A DNA stretch of 40,062 nucleotides, taken from contig CAICTM010001004.1 in assembly GCA_903772945.1 (NCBI GenBank), positions 1 through 40,062 on the forward strand, in the 5' to 3' direction. The notes below the pieces were generated by a model that was not told where the DNA came from, made no database searches, and worked only from the letters and a program-made list of their open reading frames with translations. The translations under genes and the position numbers were made by a program. Position 1 is the stretch's first letter, and the number at the start of each line of letters is the position of its first letter. Origin of the DNA: Seminavis robusta. Lineage: Eukaryota; Bacillariophyta; Bacillariophyceae; Naviculales; Naviculaceae. Below, one piece after another: positions 10,851 through 22,500 of the stretch.

Positions 10851-12835
10851 ATGTCGACCCATCAAATGAGTACAGTGCAGCAGGAGCTCAATGAGCTCCG
10901 TCAAAAGCACCTTGCCAAAAATCAACGAGATAAGTTGAAGAATGGTACGTATACCCACTCCAGAAAACTAGAAAACTAGTAGAGACGTTTCTGTTTTTTC
11001 TCACGTACTGCAATATCACTCTCGTGGACAGCTGCATCTCCATTAACCACACCTGAGGAGGCCCAGGCCTTCTTAAGGTCCATGAGGAGAGCTCAGAAAG
11101 ATGGCACAGGTATCAGCCACAAACCGCCATCGAATCTTTCCGCCGATGGAATGGATGCCTGGTATATTCAGCAAAAGCAGCGAGAGTTAGAACTACGAAA
11201 ACGTCGGCAAGAAGCAGAAGCACTTCTTCGAGGCTATCGAATGAGCGCGATGCCGCGAGGGGGCTCCATAAAGGTTTTTGGAAGCCCCATGAGCAACGTC
11301 AGCGAAGCGCTGGATGATCCAGATTGTCATTCGGTGTACAGCAGTACACCTCGCCGTCATACCATACACGCAGGTGACATGCCTCAGCACTTGCTACCCC
11401 CTTCGAAACGAGGCCTTGCGAGCGAGTTTGACGGTGAAGCCAACGCTGACGCCTTCAGTACAATGACGCCCAGCGGACATAATTCCTTTCCATCAGGCTC
11501 CGTCGTGTCTGCCAAAGAGAAAATAGAGGAAAAGAAAATTGAACACGAACCAATGCACTACAAAGGGCGTCACAGCTTGCCTGGACGGCACATGATGGAA
11601 TCACCCTCGCAGATACAGGAAGCTTTGACACCCAACCAGGGATTCTTGCCAGAAACTATTTGGCGCGATTTTATCAGTAATGGTGAGTGAATTAGCCAAA
11701 TCAAATCCGTAGTTGTTGACGTCTGTTCCAAGGGTACCATCAGATGATGATGGTTGTGCTCACACTTTTGTGCTCACACTTTTGCGATGCATCATCAGAA
11801 CCCGGGTCAAAATTTCAGCCAGAAATCGGTCGCTACCACCTGTATGCATCTTATGCATGTCCTGGATCCCACAGAGCACTCATCGTACGCGCCCTGAAAG
11901 GACTTCAGGATGTTGTTTCCGTTACAATTGTACATCCTACTTGGAGACACACCAATTTGATCGATCCTAATGACAAGCACCGCGGCTGGATTTTTGGTGA
12001 TCCCCACGGCGAACCTTTCAGCAATACTATTGGACGAGGTGGACCCTTCCCACCTGCCTATCCAGACAATGAACCTGATCCCATCTTCAACGCCTACAGC
12101 ATCCGAAACATCTATGAGCAAGCCTGTGATACTTCTGGCAAGTATACTATTCCGCTGATATGGGACAAGAAACTCAACACCATTGTTAACAATGAATCGT
12201 CCGATATTGCATACATGCTAAATTCATGCTTCAATGAGTTTGCAAGGAACCCTGACCTTGACCTTTACACAGAGGACGATGAGGAAGGCATGGAAAAGCT
12301 CAACGAAGTGAGTGAATGGCTATATCCGTTGATGATACATGGAGTATATCGATGTGGATTCGCCAAGTCACAAAGCGCTTATGATCAAGCCATCGCCGAG
12401 CTCACAGAGGCCTTTGACAAGGCAGATATTATTCTTCAAAGGCAACGATACTTGACTGGAGATGCTCTGACAGATGCTGACATTCGTTTGTTTGTCACAT
12501 TACTTCGATACGATGAAGTTTATGCTTTCTACTTCAAAGCCAATACCCGTTTGGTCATGTTGACGCCATCTCTGCTAAACTTCTGCCGAGAGATCTATCA
12601 ATTGGAGGGTGTTGCTCCCACCTGCAATATGGAGCACATCAAGGCACACTTTTTCGGTTCCCATGCTGAATGGAACAAATATTCCGTCATTCCACGAGGC
12701 CTGGGCTTCATCGAGCTTTTGGACATGCCCCATGACAGGGAGCAATTCCAAGATGACGACGATTTGCCGTTGGATTTCGAGCCATATGAAGAAGAAGAAC
12801 ACCTGATGCATGGCCATTATGACGCGCAGCACTAA
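10851..12835 (+). CDS. Glutathionyl-hydroquinone reductase-like protein with N-terminal extension
   Basis: Exons 10851-10944, 11032-11682 and 11799-12835 encode 593 aa. Introns are 10945-11031 (GTACGT...GGACAG) and 11683-11798 (GTGAGT...CATCAG), both phase 1. The second intron interrupts the same place (FISN|E) as the only intron of the minus-strand paralog. Residues 1-235 are new: a charged N-terminal helix, then WYIQQKQRELELRKRRQEAE (probable coiled coil), then Ser/Pro-rich linker. From residue 249 the fold follows the reductase family (GRYHLYASYACP, HPTWR, WDKK, GVYRCGFA, ADIRLF). The active site reads CPGSHR, not CPWAxR: Cys269 is kept, but Trp and Ala are replaced, so activity or substrate may differ. 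No targeting signal is obvious. Confidence 0.85.
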
Positions 12836-14445
12836 CTGAACCTTTATGTTCCATGCACATAGTGATAAGTATTATAGGCAAAGAGGCAACTTATGCAAGT
12901 TTGATTGACATGCAGCGTAAAGTAACTATAGGCTCACAGCGGTGCGACGGCAATTATAGCATGTGTGGCACTCTTTTCCACCGTAACATGGGTGCAGGAT
13001 CTTGATTTGTTACTAGACTAGTACTAGTAGCTCTTTATGCACTCGCTCTCGTGCTCACCTTATCCTGCCGCCAAGGGTGGATGTGGGCGTGGGTGGGCGA
13101 TTTTCATGTACCGTACGGGCTGTGGCAAGTCAGAATCTTGTACGTTGTTTCTTCGTACACATCTATCATGAACCAGACCAGAAATCAAGCGCTTGCTTGT
13201 GTTCATCCCCTTCATCCAAGTGGAATGTTTCTCCTACTGGATGGTCTCTGGCAAGCTCAGGGTTCTGCCCCCAAGATCGGCCCCTCTTGGGCCAGCACTA
13301 CATGTAATCCCACCAACCCTTGAGTCTATTAATAGTAGTGGGCGGCCTCCGCAGCTCTCTTGAGCTTCTACCGTGGGACAAGCTAGCCCTTGATTGGCTT
13401 TCCCACCACCCGCTACCGGTATTCAGCCCTATTCTGTCCAGTCTTTTTAATGAGTACAGTCGTACTAGTATTGCATAAAGTCGGAGAGTCAAGAAACAGA
13501 ATTCGATGGTACGATAGGGCGAAGCACTCTCCACCGCAAGAACTCGGCCGCCCCGTTGTGGCCTTATTTGATGAGCATAGGTGCCACGAAATCCCTACCG
13601 GGAGTACCGGCAGTACCTGTACCAGGTACTAGTACCTGGTAGCTACCACCTGGTAGCCTAGCCAGAATCTCCTCCTGCAGCGGGACTGAGGCTCACCGCA
13701 GTACCAGGTACGTACCGTACATGGATGCTGTACTAGTACTGGTACCACAGCCAATCTCTCCAGCCCATGGCGCCCATGACCTTGGCGAGGGGGTTCGAAC
13801 CCACGGGTCCGCCTATTGAAACGGTGATTTGACCTTTTCTAAAAATGGTGAAACAATTTTGAACAGTGATTTGAGCTTTTATAAAATGGTAAAACGGTAC
13901 AAAAATAGTTTACCGGTAGCCCGCCGACTCTACCAATTTTACGTGAAATCATGTATCACTTTTTACCAGAATGCAATTTTACTCTGGTGAATGAAATGGT
14001 CAAACTCAAAATGAAAATCCTCAAAATTGAACTCCCCCAACTCCCTGAGCAAAACGAGCCGTTGGAGTCTATTTTCACCGTAAAACGCGATCAATCGATA
14101 AAGGGTCAATTCAGCCAACAACAACACTCCCACAGCGCACTTGCTAGCTAGCTATTGAATAGCAGCTACTGGTACTGGTAGCTAGGGCACAAAGATATGC
14201 AGGACCAGTCCTTTCGCAGCCGATAACAGAGCATTGCATCAGGAACTACCGTGGCTTGTACAGGGAGGGTGGTTGCCGATCGCTAGAAGTTCGACAGTTG
14301 TCATTGATTTGTCATTGTGTGTGCTTCTCGATTGAAGACCGTTCCGCGTCGCGTGGGGTCCTTCCACTTTTTGATCCAGTGATACAATCACAAACGCTTT
14401 GAGTTTCAACTAGCTAGCTAGCTCAGCCAAAGCAAGCAAGAAACA
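12836..14445. other. Intergenic, rich in self-complementary cassettes
   Basis: I see no gene. A perfect 20-bp palindrome sits at 13621-13640, centred on GGTACTAGTACC, and is followed by CTACCACCTGGTAG; TACTAGTACTGGTACC lies near 13731-13747. An imperfect tandem repeat with a unit of about 42 bp runs over 13821-13896 (GTGATTTGA, then AAATGGT). The 66-codon ORF at 13951-14151 has no features. The 3' part should contain the promoter of the next gene; CTAGCTAGCTAGCTC lies 23-37 bases upstream of its ATG. Confidence 0.5.
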
Positions 14446-17400
14446 ATGGAACCTGACTTGTCCTCCAACGGCGGAGACATCTCGGTCAGTGGCAATGAAT
14501 GCATCCTGGAAGGCACTCTTTTAAAGAGGACGAGCCATCACTATTGGAATGAGCGCTACTTTGTGTTTTCGGCAGACAACACTCTATCCTACTACCAAAA
14601 GAAGGGTGCTGAACGAGCTCGACGGTCGTATGCAATAACCCGAGACGCGGGATGTGAAGTAGGCAATCTCTATGTGTCCCAACGCCCCAAAAACAATGGA
14701 AAAGAGCTCATCTACTGTTTCAGGCTGTCATGGAACAACAATGAGGCAGGCGCGGGCAATGGTGGGCTGAATGACACCAACTTGAATGATTCATTTGTGG
14801 GTCGAGACGATGCTTCTTCGGTTGGCACGGGTCCAGATCACCGAAGGTTGCTCGGTACTCCCGGACAGAATTTTGATGCAGGAGAAAACGTCTTGGACCA
14901 AGACATTGAGTATCTCTTCGACAATTATGGCGCTGATGAAACAGAACGATGTGCCTCTCCTGTGCTCTCGGCACCCAATGGACTCCCTCTCATTGAAGAA
15001 GACAATCGGTCTGTGGAGAGCAACAGCATTTTGAATGGCAACAACAACAACAATGGCAGCAAAGCTCCAACAAGCGCGAAGAAGAAAAAGAAAAAGTCTT
15101 ATTTTCCAAAGCCCTCCAAAGCCTTCAAGAACATGACCAAAGGGTCGTCTAAAAGCAGGCAAAAGAAAGGCAATACAAATGAACAGGGCGTAGAGGTTCT
15201 CTTCTCGCCAGCTTCCGAAGAATTCAACATGAGCTTCACCAACGACAATATGGATAGCAGTCTCAAGCGAACCGAGCGGGTACAGCGATTGTACGCAGAA
15301 CACAAAATGAAAGAACGCGACAAGCTGCAAAAGCAATATATGGACCAAAAGAGGGCCAGTAAAAAGAAACAGCAAAAAAAGATCATGCAAGGAACCAAGG
15401 TGGCCGTTGCTGCTTCTGCGGCAGCTGGAGTTGCCATTCTCACGGCGGGAGCGGGATTGGTAGCTGGCTTGGCTTTTGTTGGCATTGGAATTGGAGCGGC
15501 GGGAGCTAGTAACACGTCCGTGCTCGGACTTCCGAAACGCGGCGCCAGCAAACGCTCGGAAATCATAATCGCTACTTCCAGCTACGAAGATGCCAAACTG
15601 TGGAAGTCAACTCTTGACGCTCATCTGGAGTATGAGAATCTCAAAGAAACCACATGGGGCCGCATTCTCTTTGAAGGCGGACAAGCCAACAATGCCTTCC
15701 TTGCACGCGAGTTGGGGTCGACCTCTTCCGAGGATTTGGGCGATCGCAAGGGAGACAAGTCATTCCTCTTTGAGCCGAGCACACAATGGAGACCATTGGA
15801 CGGATGGGCAATTTCGTTGCTCGGAACCGGCAACCAAGGCCTACGAATCTTTCGGGAAGAAAAAAGCATTGTCCAACCTGATTTCCGTGGGTTTCAGAAT
15901 CGCCATGTGAAGCGAATCTTTACAAACCTGTCGGTGGATGGAGGCACCTGCTCACTACTCAAATCCCACATTGTTATTCGCACATCTCCATTAGACGCCT
16001 TCATGTGCATCATGTCCTATGCCAGAATGATGCCGAACGGGCCCGACGGTTCCTTCGGGCCTCAATCCGAGCAAGCAACATCCTTCAGAATCGTGGAGAG
16101 GGTGGATGATCATATGGATGCACGTATCTGCCTGCTTTGATTACTGTTGTTCCTTTGAAAAACCGTTCTAACAACTGCTTGCTCTGTTTCTGTGCAGATT
16201 GTAAGATCTCTGCTCTGATTTAAAGTTGCTCCTTTTGGTGTTCCTTTGAAGAGGTGTGTGTGTGTGTGCTCGAAACCATGCTAACAACTGCTTGGCTCTG
16301 TTTCTGTGCAGATCCACGTTGTGTTTCGTCCTCTTTATCTGTTTCCATCTTGGACGTGTCCTCGTGATTTCGTTCTTGTTCGGTACTGGCGCTTTGAACC
16401 GGATGGCTCTTACATTATTTGCTATGAAAGTGTGCAGCATCGGGACTGCCCCCCCATTGAAGGATACGTCCGTGGCGAAATGCACCAGGCTTACACCATA
16501 TCCCCACCGAAGCAGGTGCTCAACCGGAAAACTGGAGCAAAGCTGGACATCCAATCAGATGAGTGTCTCCTGACAGCAGTCGTGCAAGTAGATCCTCGGG
16601 GTTGGGTTCCCATATCGCCCCTTCCGTTCGTTTCTATGCGCAGCTACGGCGATGCATATGGTGTTGCGGCTTTGATGCAGCTACTCGACATTCGTGACGC
16701 CATCAATCGCGATAGGTTTGTTACCGTGTCGCTCGACATTGAACCACCAACAAATCACTTCCGCCCGAAAATCAACGATCTACCCCCAGGCGAAACAGAG
16801 GAACTCAGTATCAAAGCTATTCCGGCCGGTACGAGCGAGGTAAACTACGACTTCTCTTATGCCTCGCGCGAATCATACAAAGTCCACGATTCGCCCTCGG
16901 GGTTGCTGTCGAATCCTCCACCCTTTGATTTGGAAAAGTGGGCCGAACCGGACGCAAATTCTTTTGTTGTTCGTGGACCAACCTATAAGGTCGACAATAT
17001 GAAGATAAATGCTGGGCACTCGATAGCACGTCTGATCGCGATGGATATCCTTGAAGTAGACACGCCAATCTACTCGGGCATGTCGAAGCATCCCAGCGAA
17101 CGCGTGCAACTCGCTCTTCGCAAAGAGAAAGAGCTCAAGGCCAAGGGCCTCAAGAGTGATGTGCCGCCCTTTATTTTTATCCTCAACATTGTCATCCCCG
17201 GGGAGCCAATGTATCATGCCGTCTTTTACTTCGCTGTAGACGACATGAGTGAGATTGATGGCACAAGTGGGACGCCAACGTCAAAGCTGTGCAAGGAGTT
17301 CTTCTTTGGAGACAGCGATGAGTTCAGGGACAAGACATTCAAGCTGATTCCTCAAATTGTTCAAGGTAATTTCATGGTTCGGAAAGCGGTAGGGAGCACG

Positions 17401-17673
17401 CCTGCTATCATGGGAAAGAAGCTGCGGCAACTCTATGTGAAGGATGAGGTGGACAATCGATTCTTTGAAATTGTTCTGGACTGTTGCTCGAGTTCGGTTG
17501 CCGCTGGTGTTATTCGACTCAGTCTCGGGTATGCAAAGACTCTGGTTGTGGACATGGGCTTTCTGTTTGAAGGTGACAGTCCCGACGTGCTGCCAGAGAG
17601 GATCTTCGGATGCGTCCGTTGCAAGCATCCGACGTTCACTGATGTTCGAAAAGTCGAGCCTCCAATCTGCTAG
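14446..17673 (+). CDS. EDR2: EDR2-like PH-START-DUF1336 lipid-binding protein
   Basis: Exon 1 runs from ATG 14446 to about 16119-16123; exon 2 is 16312-17673 (453 aa). The PH domain begins at residues 19-96 (GTLLKR, WNERYFVF) and its final helix (EDAKLWKSTLDAH) comes only at 369-390. The insertion holds an Asn/acidic stretch, a Lys-rich patch (about 211-241), a coiled coil (about 275-313) and a Gly/Ala-rich hydrophobic segment (317-355). A START domain follows from about 440 through YLFPSWTCPRDFVL in exon 2, then the EDR2 C-terminal domain (GPTYKVDN, HAVFYFAVDD, IMGKKLRQ, DCCSSS). Plant relatives bind membrane lipids and affect defence and cell death; here lipid binding is inferred. The splice junction is unclear: the canonical donor at 16124 is phase 1 while the acceptor needs phase 0. 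Confidence 0.8.
16149..16313 (+). repeat. Duplicated 3' end of the EDR2-like intron
   Basis: The block GTTCCTTTGAA...CTAACAACTGCTTG...CTCTGTTTCTGTGCAGAT occurs at 16149-16199 and again at 16240-16313, with a (GT)n run in the second. Both end in the same acceptor. Only the second acceptor leads into the conserved START frame; using the first meets stop codons. The duplication may underlie the splice-phase problem. Confidence 0.85.
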
Positions 17674-18298
17674 ATCGCTACGTTTGCTGTTTGCGGTATG
17701 GATGTGCCCTACCGGTACTAGTACTATAGTGGTTTTCAACTCTTGAGGACAAATAATATTGCAACTCTATTGTAATAACATGATTACTTTCAAATCTCAG
17801 GTTCGATGCTATAGAACAACCTTACATGATGACACTGTCATGACATCGTACCGGTGCAGCCTGCAGTAGCCTTCTTGCAGGCAAACAACCACCTCGTTCC
17901 AACGAGCACGCAATCCTCTTCCACGCCAAACTATCAAAGTACATGTAGACTCTAGCTCAGAAATACCCGACAAAGAAAACCTACGGTATTTGCTACTTGC
18001 ATTCATACTGCACTGTGGAATCTAGCCGTTATACATGTCCCAACCAAGAACAACGCAAACTCACTCGACAATGCTTGAAAATTGTTGATGGTTCGACTGT
18101 ACTGTACAGCACGTCTTCAAAATACTTGCACTTCTTCCGAGGTTGATTTTGAGAGCATATTTTATACATCCATTGATTGTGGTATATTGATCTTTGTGTG
18201 TCGTTTTGCTTGTCATCAATCTACTAACTGGTAGCCCAAAAGGGCACCAAGCGTGCAGGACTCTGACTTTGAGCCAAAGTATTCCTTTTGCAAATGTT
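17674..18298. other. Intergenic between convergent genes
   Basis: This contains the 3' flanks of the EDR2-like gene and DIM1. TACCGGTACTAGTACTA at 17711-17727 is another palindromic cassette. I see no ORF, RNA gene or repeat of note. Confidence 0.5.
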
Positions 18299-18931
18299 CT
18301 AATATCTGTACTTTGTTGAGTAGTCCTTTGGCGACACCACCAGACCTCTTCCTTTTCGTGCTCCCCTATAAACCATCTGCTCAGAATTCAAGAGCAAAAG
18401 CAAGTTATTGTTTAGGAAACTAAAACCGGCAGTGAGTCAGTACGGTACAAGCCCCCTCCCAGCCACTTACCTCTATAATATCAATGAATTCTTGCTTGTC
18501 TGCAAGCGCCCAATTGATCTTGTTGTTGTCACCAGTCCCGAGATCAACCATAATGTGCTGAGCAAAGGAGCAGTACAACGAAACGCTCTGTGAGGAAATG
18601 GCAAGAAACAGGCAGAAAAGGCAACAACCACAAGGAACCAACTCGATGAGTCGAGTCAGCCACTCACCTTGTTACGGTAGAAGAACATGGTGGTACATGG
18701 ATCGTACAGCTCGTACATGTTGCTGAAATCTGGCACTTGGTCGATATCCACCACATAGATCTTGGCAAAATTCTTGACTTTCTCTGCAATGGACATGAGG
18801 ACTTCGTCTTGAATCATACACGTCGGGTCTTGATCTCGGCCAAAGCGAATTACCACCACTCGGTCTTCTTCCGTAACGATCGCTTGGTCGACTTCCCAGC
18901 CGCTGTGCAAGTGGGGTAGTAAGTATGACAT
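18299..18931 (-). CDS. DIM1: U5 snRNP thioredoxin-like protein DIM1/TXNL4A
   Basis: Three exons, 18931-18668, 18557-18471 and 18376-18299, encode 88+29+25 = 142 aa, the same length as the human protein. Introns are 18667-18558 (GTGAGT...GCTCAG) and 18470-18377 (GTAAGT...GAGCAG), both phase 0. The sequence is very conserved: MSYLLPHLHSGWEVDQAI, VVVIRFGRD, CMIQDEVL, IYVVDIDQVPDF, FFYRNKHIMVDLGTG, NNKINWA and the C-terminus RGLVVSPKDYSTKYRY. The protein has a thioredoxin fold without the redox CxxC and is an essential part of the U4/U6.U5 tri-snRNP in pre-mRNA splicing, in the nucleus. The last exon is only 78 bp and easily missed. It looks intact. Confidence 0.97.
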
Positions 18932-19587
18932 GGTCTTCGTCCTCTGTTGTTGTGGATTGGGTCTTGAGAATTGTCGGGAAGACGAGAAACGCTGGGAGAC
19001 TGTTACTGTGTTGGGGTGTTGGGGTTGCGGTGTGGCTGTTTCTACTCTACCGTTACTAGCTAGCTAGCTAGTAGCTAGCTAGTAGCCAGCTAGAGTACCG
19101 GTTTCTAGCGAAATCGCGATGAGAGTTTGGTTTGAAACGGAGGGTTGGGGTTTTATCGAGTAACAGTCACGCTGTACGCTTTGGTTCCCGCGATCCTTTC
19201 CGCAATTACCCTACAAGTAGCACTACATGTACTGTAGCTACTAGAGTACCATTTGTTTTTTCTTCTGGTACCAACCATGTCAACCATAGCGCTCATGGTC
19301 CACACATTCTTCGTTGAGACGGACAATACAAAGCTATCTACTGTACTGCATTCTGCACTTTTGGAACCAAATGAAGTCGCCTGCTGCAATATCGACAATC
19401 CTCTTCTTGCTGGTGGCAATATTCTGTGATGCATTTGTGACCAAAGTCCCCGAAAGGGCTGTGATTGGTAGCTGCACATTAAATTATGTAGAAGAGAGTG
19501 GGGCTGTCTCACATCTGCAGATTAGGTGTTAGAGAAGATAGAAATGAAGCGTTTGTACAAAATGATTCTTGTAAAGAGGTGGCATCA
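18932..19587. other. DIM1 upstream region
   Basis: This should hold the DIM1 promoter. At 19054-19099 CTAGCTAGCTAGCTAG and related palindromes cluster. A plus-strand ORF from ATG 19371 to 19532 encodes 53 aa with a hydrophobic, signal-like start (MKSPAAISTILFLLVAIFC); nothing else supports it and I do not call it a gene. The 3' flank of the LRR gene is at the right end. Confidence 0.4.
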
Positions 19588-22500
19588 TCACCAGTGCTGG
19601 CTGTTGTTTGAGGAAGCAGCTGTAGCATTCATGGATACTGTGTAGCTGGATGAATTGAGGGAAACAGCAGTCTCAGTCTCAATGCTCACAGGCAGGGTGC
19701 TGGTGGTATGTTGAGGTTCTGATGCCCCCAGAAAGTCTAGACAGGGACAAAAGCAGCCACACAGGTGTGCGCTGCAGTTAAAGAGCAGGTATATTGGACA
19801 CATGCTGGCTGGAATCGTTCCAGAAATCAGAGTGTCACGCATATCAATCCCTTCCAAGTTCAACAGGCCAGATGGGATTGTTCCAGAGATGAGTGTCTTG
19901 TGGATATCAAGCCCTTCCAACATCCAGAGGCCAGATGGGATTGTGCCGGATATGAGAGTGTCACTTGTATCAAGGAACTCAACATTCCACATGTTTGATG
20001 GTAGCTGCCCAGAAATGAGAGTTCTGCCAAGCTCAACCTCTTCCAGAGGCAACTCCTCCCATTCCCTTGGTATGGTCCCCCATAGGTCATTGTCTGTAAC
20101 CACAACCCTCTCCAACGATGTCCACAACCCCAATTCAGAAGGGAGGACTCCAACAAAGCCCACATTTGATGCACGTAGTCTCTCCAGCGTGGATATCTGT
20201 CCAAGCTCTGTAGGAAATGGGCCTGGTTCCAGTGGGTTCCTGTCGATGTACAACCTTTCAAGGCTTGGATGGCTGAACAGCTCTGTTGGGAGTGATCCTG
20301 TAAGTTTGTTGCCGTGAAACAGTATCTCTCTCAACTTTTTTGATTCAAAGAGCTCGCTAGGAATCTTTCCTGTAAAGGAGTTGTCATCAAGACCAACTTT
20401 TTCCAACAAAGTCCAGGTCCCAAGCTCAGAGGGAATCATACCAGAGAGGTTATTGTCTGAAAGCCACAAGTGTGCGATGTTGGTTAGTTGTGCATATTCC
20501 AGGGCTGATTAAAATTGACATTGAATCAAGGAAAAAGCAGTGAGAACCAACCACGGTGACAACTGATAGCAGGAAAGGAAAGTGGACACCTACGGATTGT
20601 TCCAGTCAAGTCAGTCTCCAGAAGATCAAAATAGAAAAGCTCTGTCAGCAAGCCAAATTCACTGGGGAGTTTCCCAGTGAATTCATTCTCAAAGCATTGG
20701 AAGTCTTCCAATGCTTGCAACCTTCCATATTCTGATGGTATTGCTCCTGTCAAACCAAGTCTGTCGCAGTAGAATCTTGTCAACCGAGACAAGTTTGAGA
20801 GCTCAGTGGGAAGTGTTCCACTCATCAAATTGTTGTGCATGTGGTAGAGCCTCATGTTTAGATTCCTACCCAATTCCGTTGGGACTGTTCCTGCAGATAG
20901 AAGGAGAATTAGAGATGGTGCCTTTGGTTGCAAAAGTAAACAATTGCAAGTCTCTTACCTGTGAACAAGTTGTCATCAAAATAAAGATGTTCCAAGTTGC
21001 CCAAGTTTCCCAGTTCGGTTGCTGATATCCACACTTTGTTAGTATGGGTGGATGTGAGAGACCATGTCACAAAAACATGACGTGACCATACTTACGCAGT
21101 GTCCCAGTCAACTCTTTGTTGTTGTGACATGAAAAGAACTTGGCAGACTTCATGAGCCCCAGCTCAGAAGGCAGTGTTCCTGTGAAGTCGTTCCAATCAA
21201 GGTACAACGTTTCAAGATTTGTGAGTAGTCCTAGTTCAGATGGGACTGGTCCAAAGAATCCATTCTCATCCATGACAAGATGCTTTAGGTCTGTTCCATG
21301 CATTATGCAAAGACACAAACTTTGGTAAGGAGCAAGTCATCATCTTGGACCATGGCTGCAACTGTCTATACTCACTGGATGCCTTGCCAATCTCAGTTGG
21401 CAGAGTCCCCTTGATCCCATTGTTGTTGTAGAAAAGCAGTGATGTGAGGTTTGGAAGCAGCAGAATCGCTGATGGCGGAGCTCCTGACCAATCATTTGCG
21501 CAAACTGGAATGCCTGCAGATTAGTAAGAGACACAATGCTTTCAGACAGAACCCCAGTGATGGCATTTGAAGTCATGGAGATGCTTTGCAGATGACTGAG
21601 CTCGTAGAATTCCAATGGAAGTGCACCCCTCAAGTTGTTGTTGTTCATCCAGAAATGCAGGATATGACCACCTTGTTGTATATGGCTCACATTGGACATT
21701 GTGCCATTCGGGTCTATTTCACATGGGATGGTTACACTAGCATCGACATAGGCAAACTCATATGTGGCTTGCAAATCCTGACTATCTCTGACATCACCAA
21801 ATGTTTTAGAGAACTCCCAGGCGCATTCATGGAGTGAGTGGTCAATCCAGTTTTCCTTCTTGAACCAGTGTGGACCATCTAGAGCAAAGAAGAACGTAGC
21901 CATTGCATATCGTTGCAAGACTCACCAAGGATGTGCATAGTTGAGCAAGTAAGGGTCGCCAAGAAGCCAGTCATAGGCCATAGCCTGCGGTGACCTACTA
22001 TCGTCAATGTACCTCCACGAATAGCTTGGTAGGATTGACTGGAGGTAGCTTTCTGGAGTAAGCTGAATAGTTGGGCTTGAATTTACCGGGGCATCGAGAG
22101 TGTGGTTGAAGGGGTCTGCTGGTTTGATCACAGCCTGTTTCTCATCAGCTTGGGCCAGTGTGATGCTGATAGATACCACCAAAACTCCAATCATCACCAA
22201 AACCACGACACAGGCATATATGAAAGTTTGTTTCATCCCATTGTCCTCGATGCGATTAGCTTCTGAACTATTCCAATCAGATGCCACCGGAATTTGATCA
22301 ACATCAATGTCATCAACAGCATTGGCAACCCCAAGACCACTGCCATGAGTGTCTGTGGCAGAGACGTCGGTTGACACTTGCCTTCCAGCCATTTCCACAT
22401 CAGTGACAATGTCTTGAATCCCTGGATTCAGGAATTGTGGGTCTGGAGCAAGGGCATAAGCGCCAGGTGCTGAAAAGGCATCCGGCGTAGTTCGTTGAGG

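Noticed and set aside
13785..13812. GGTTCGAACCC, like the T arm of a tRNA gene
   Set aside because: Neither strand gives a proper T stem, and no acceptor, D or anticodon arm is found at the right distances.
19371..19532. 53-codon ORF with a signal-like N-terminus
   Set aside because: It is very short, in the DIM1 upstream region, with nothing but one hydrophobic stretch to support it.
21910..21930. GTGAGT after CCTTG as a splice donor in the LRR gene
   Set aside because: Conserved coding sequence continues in the same frame immediately after it, so an intron here would remove it; the TGA is better read as a nonsense change.
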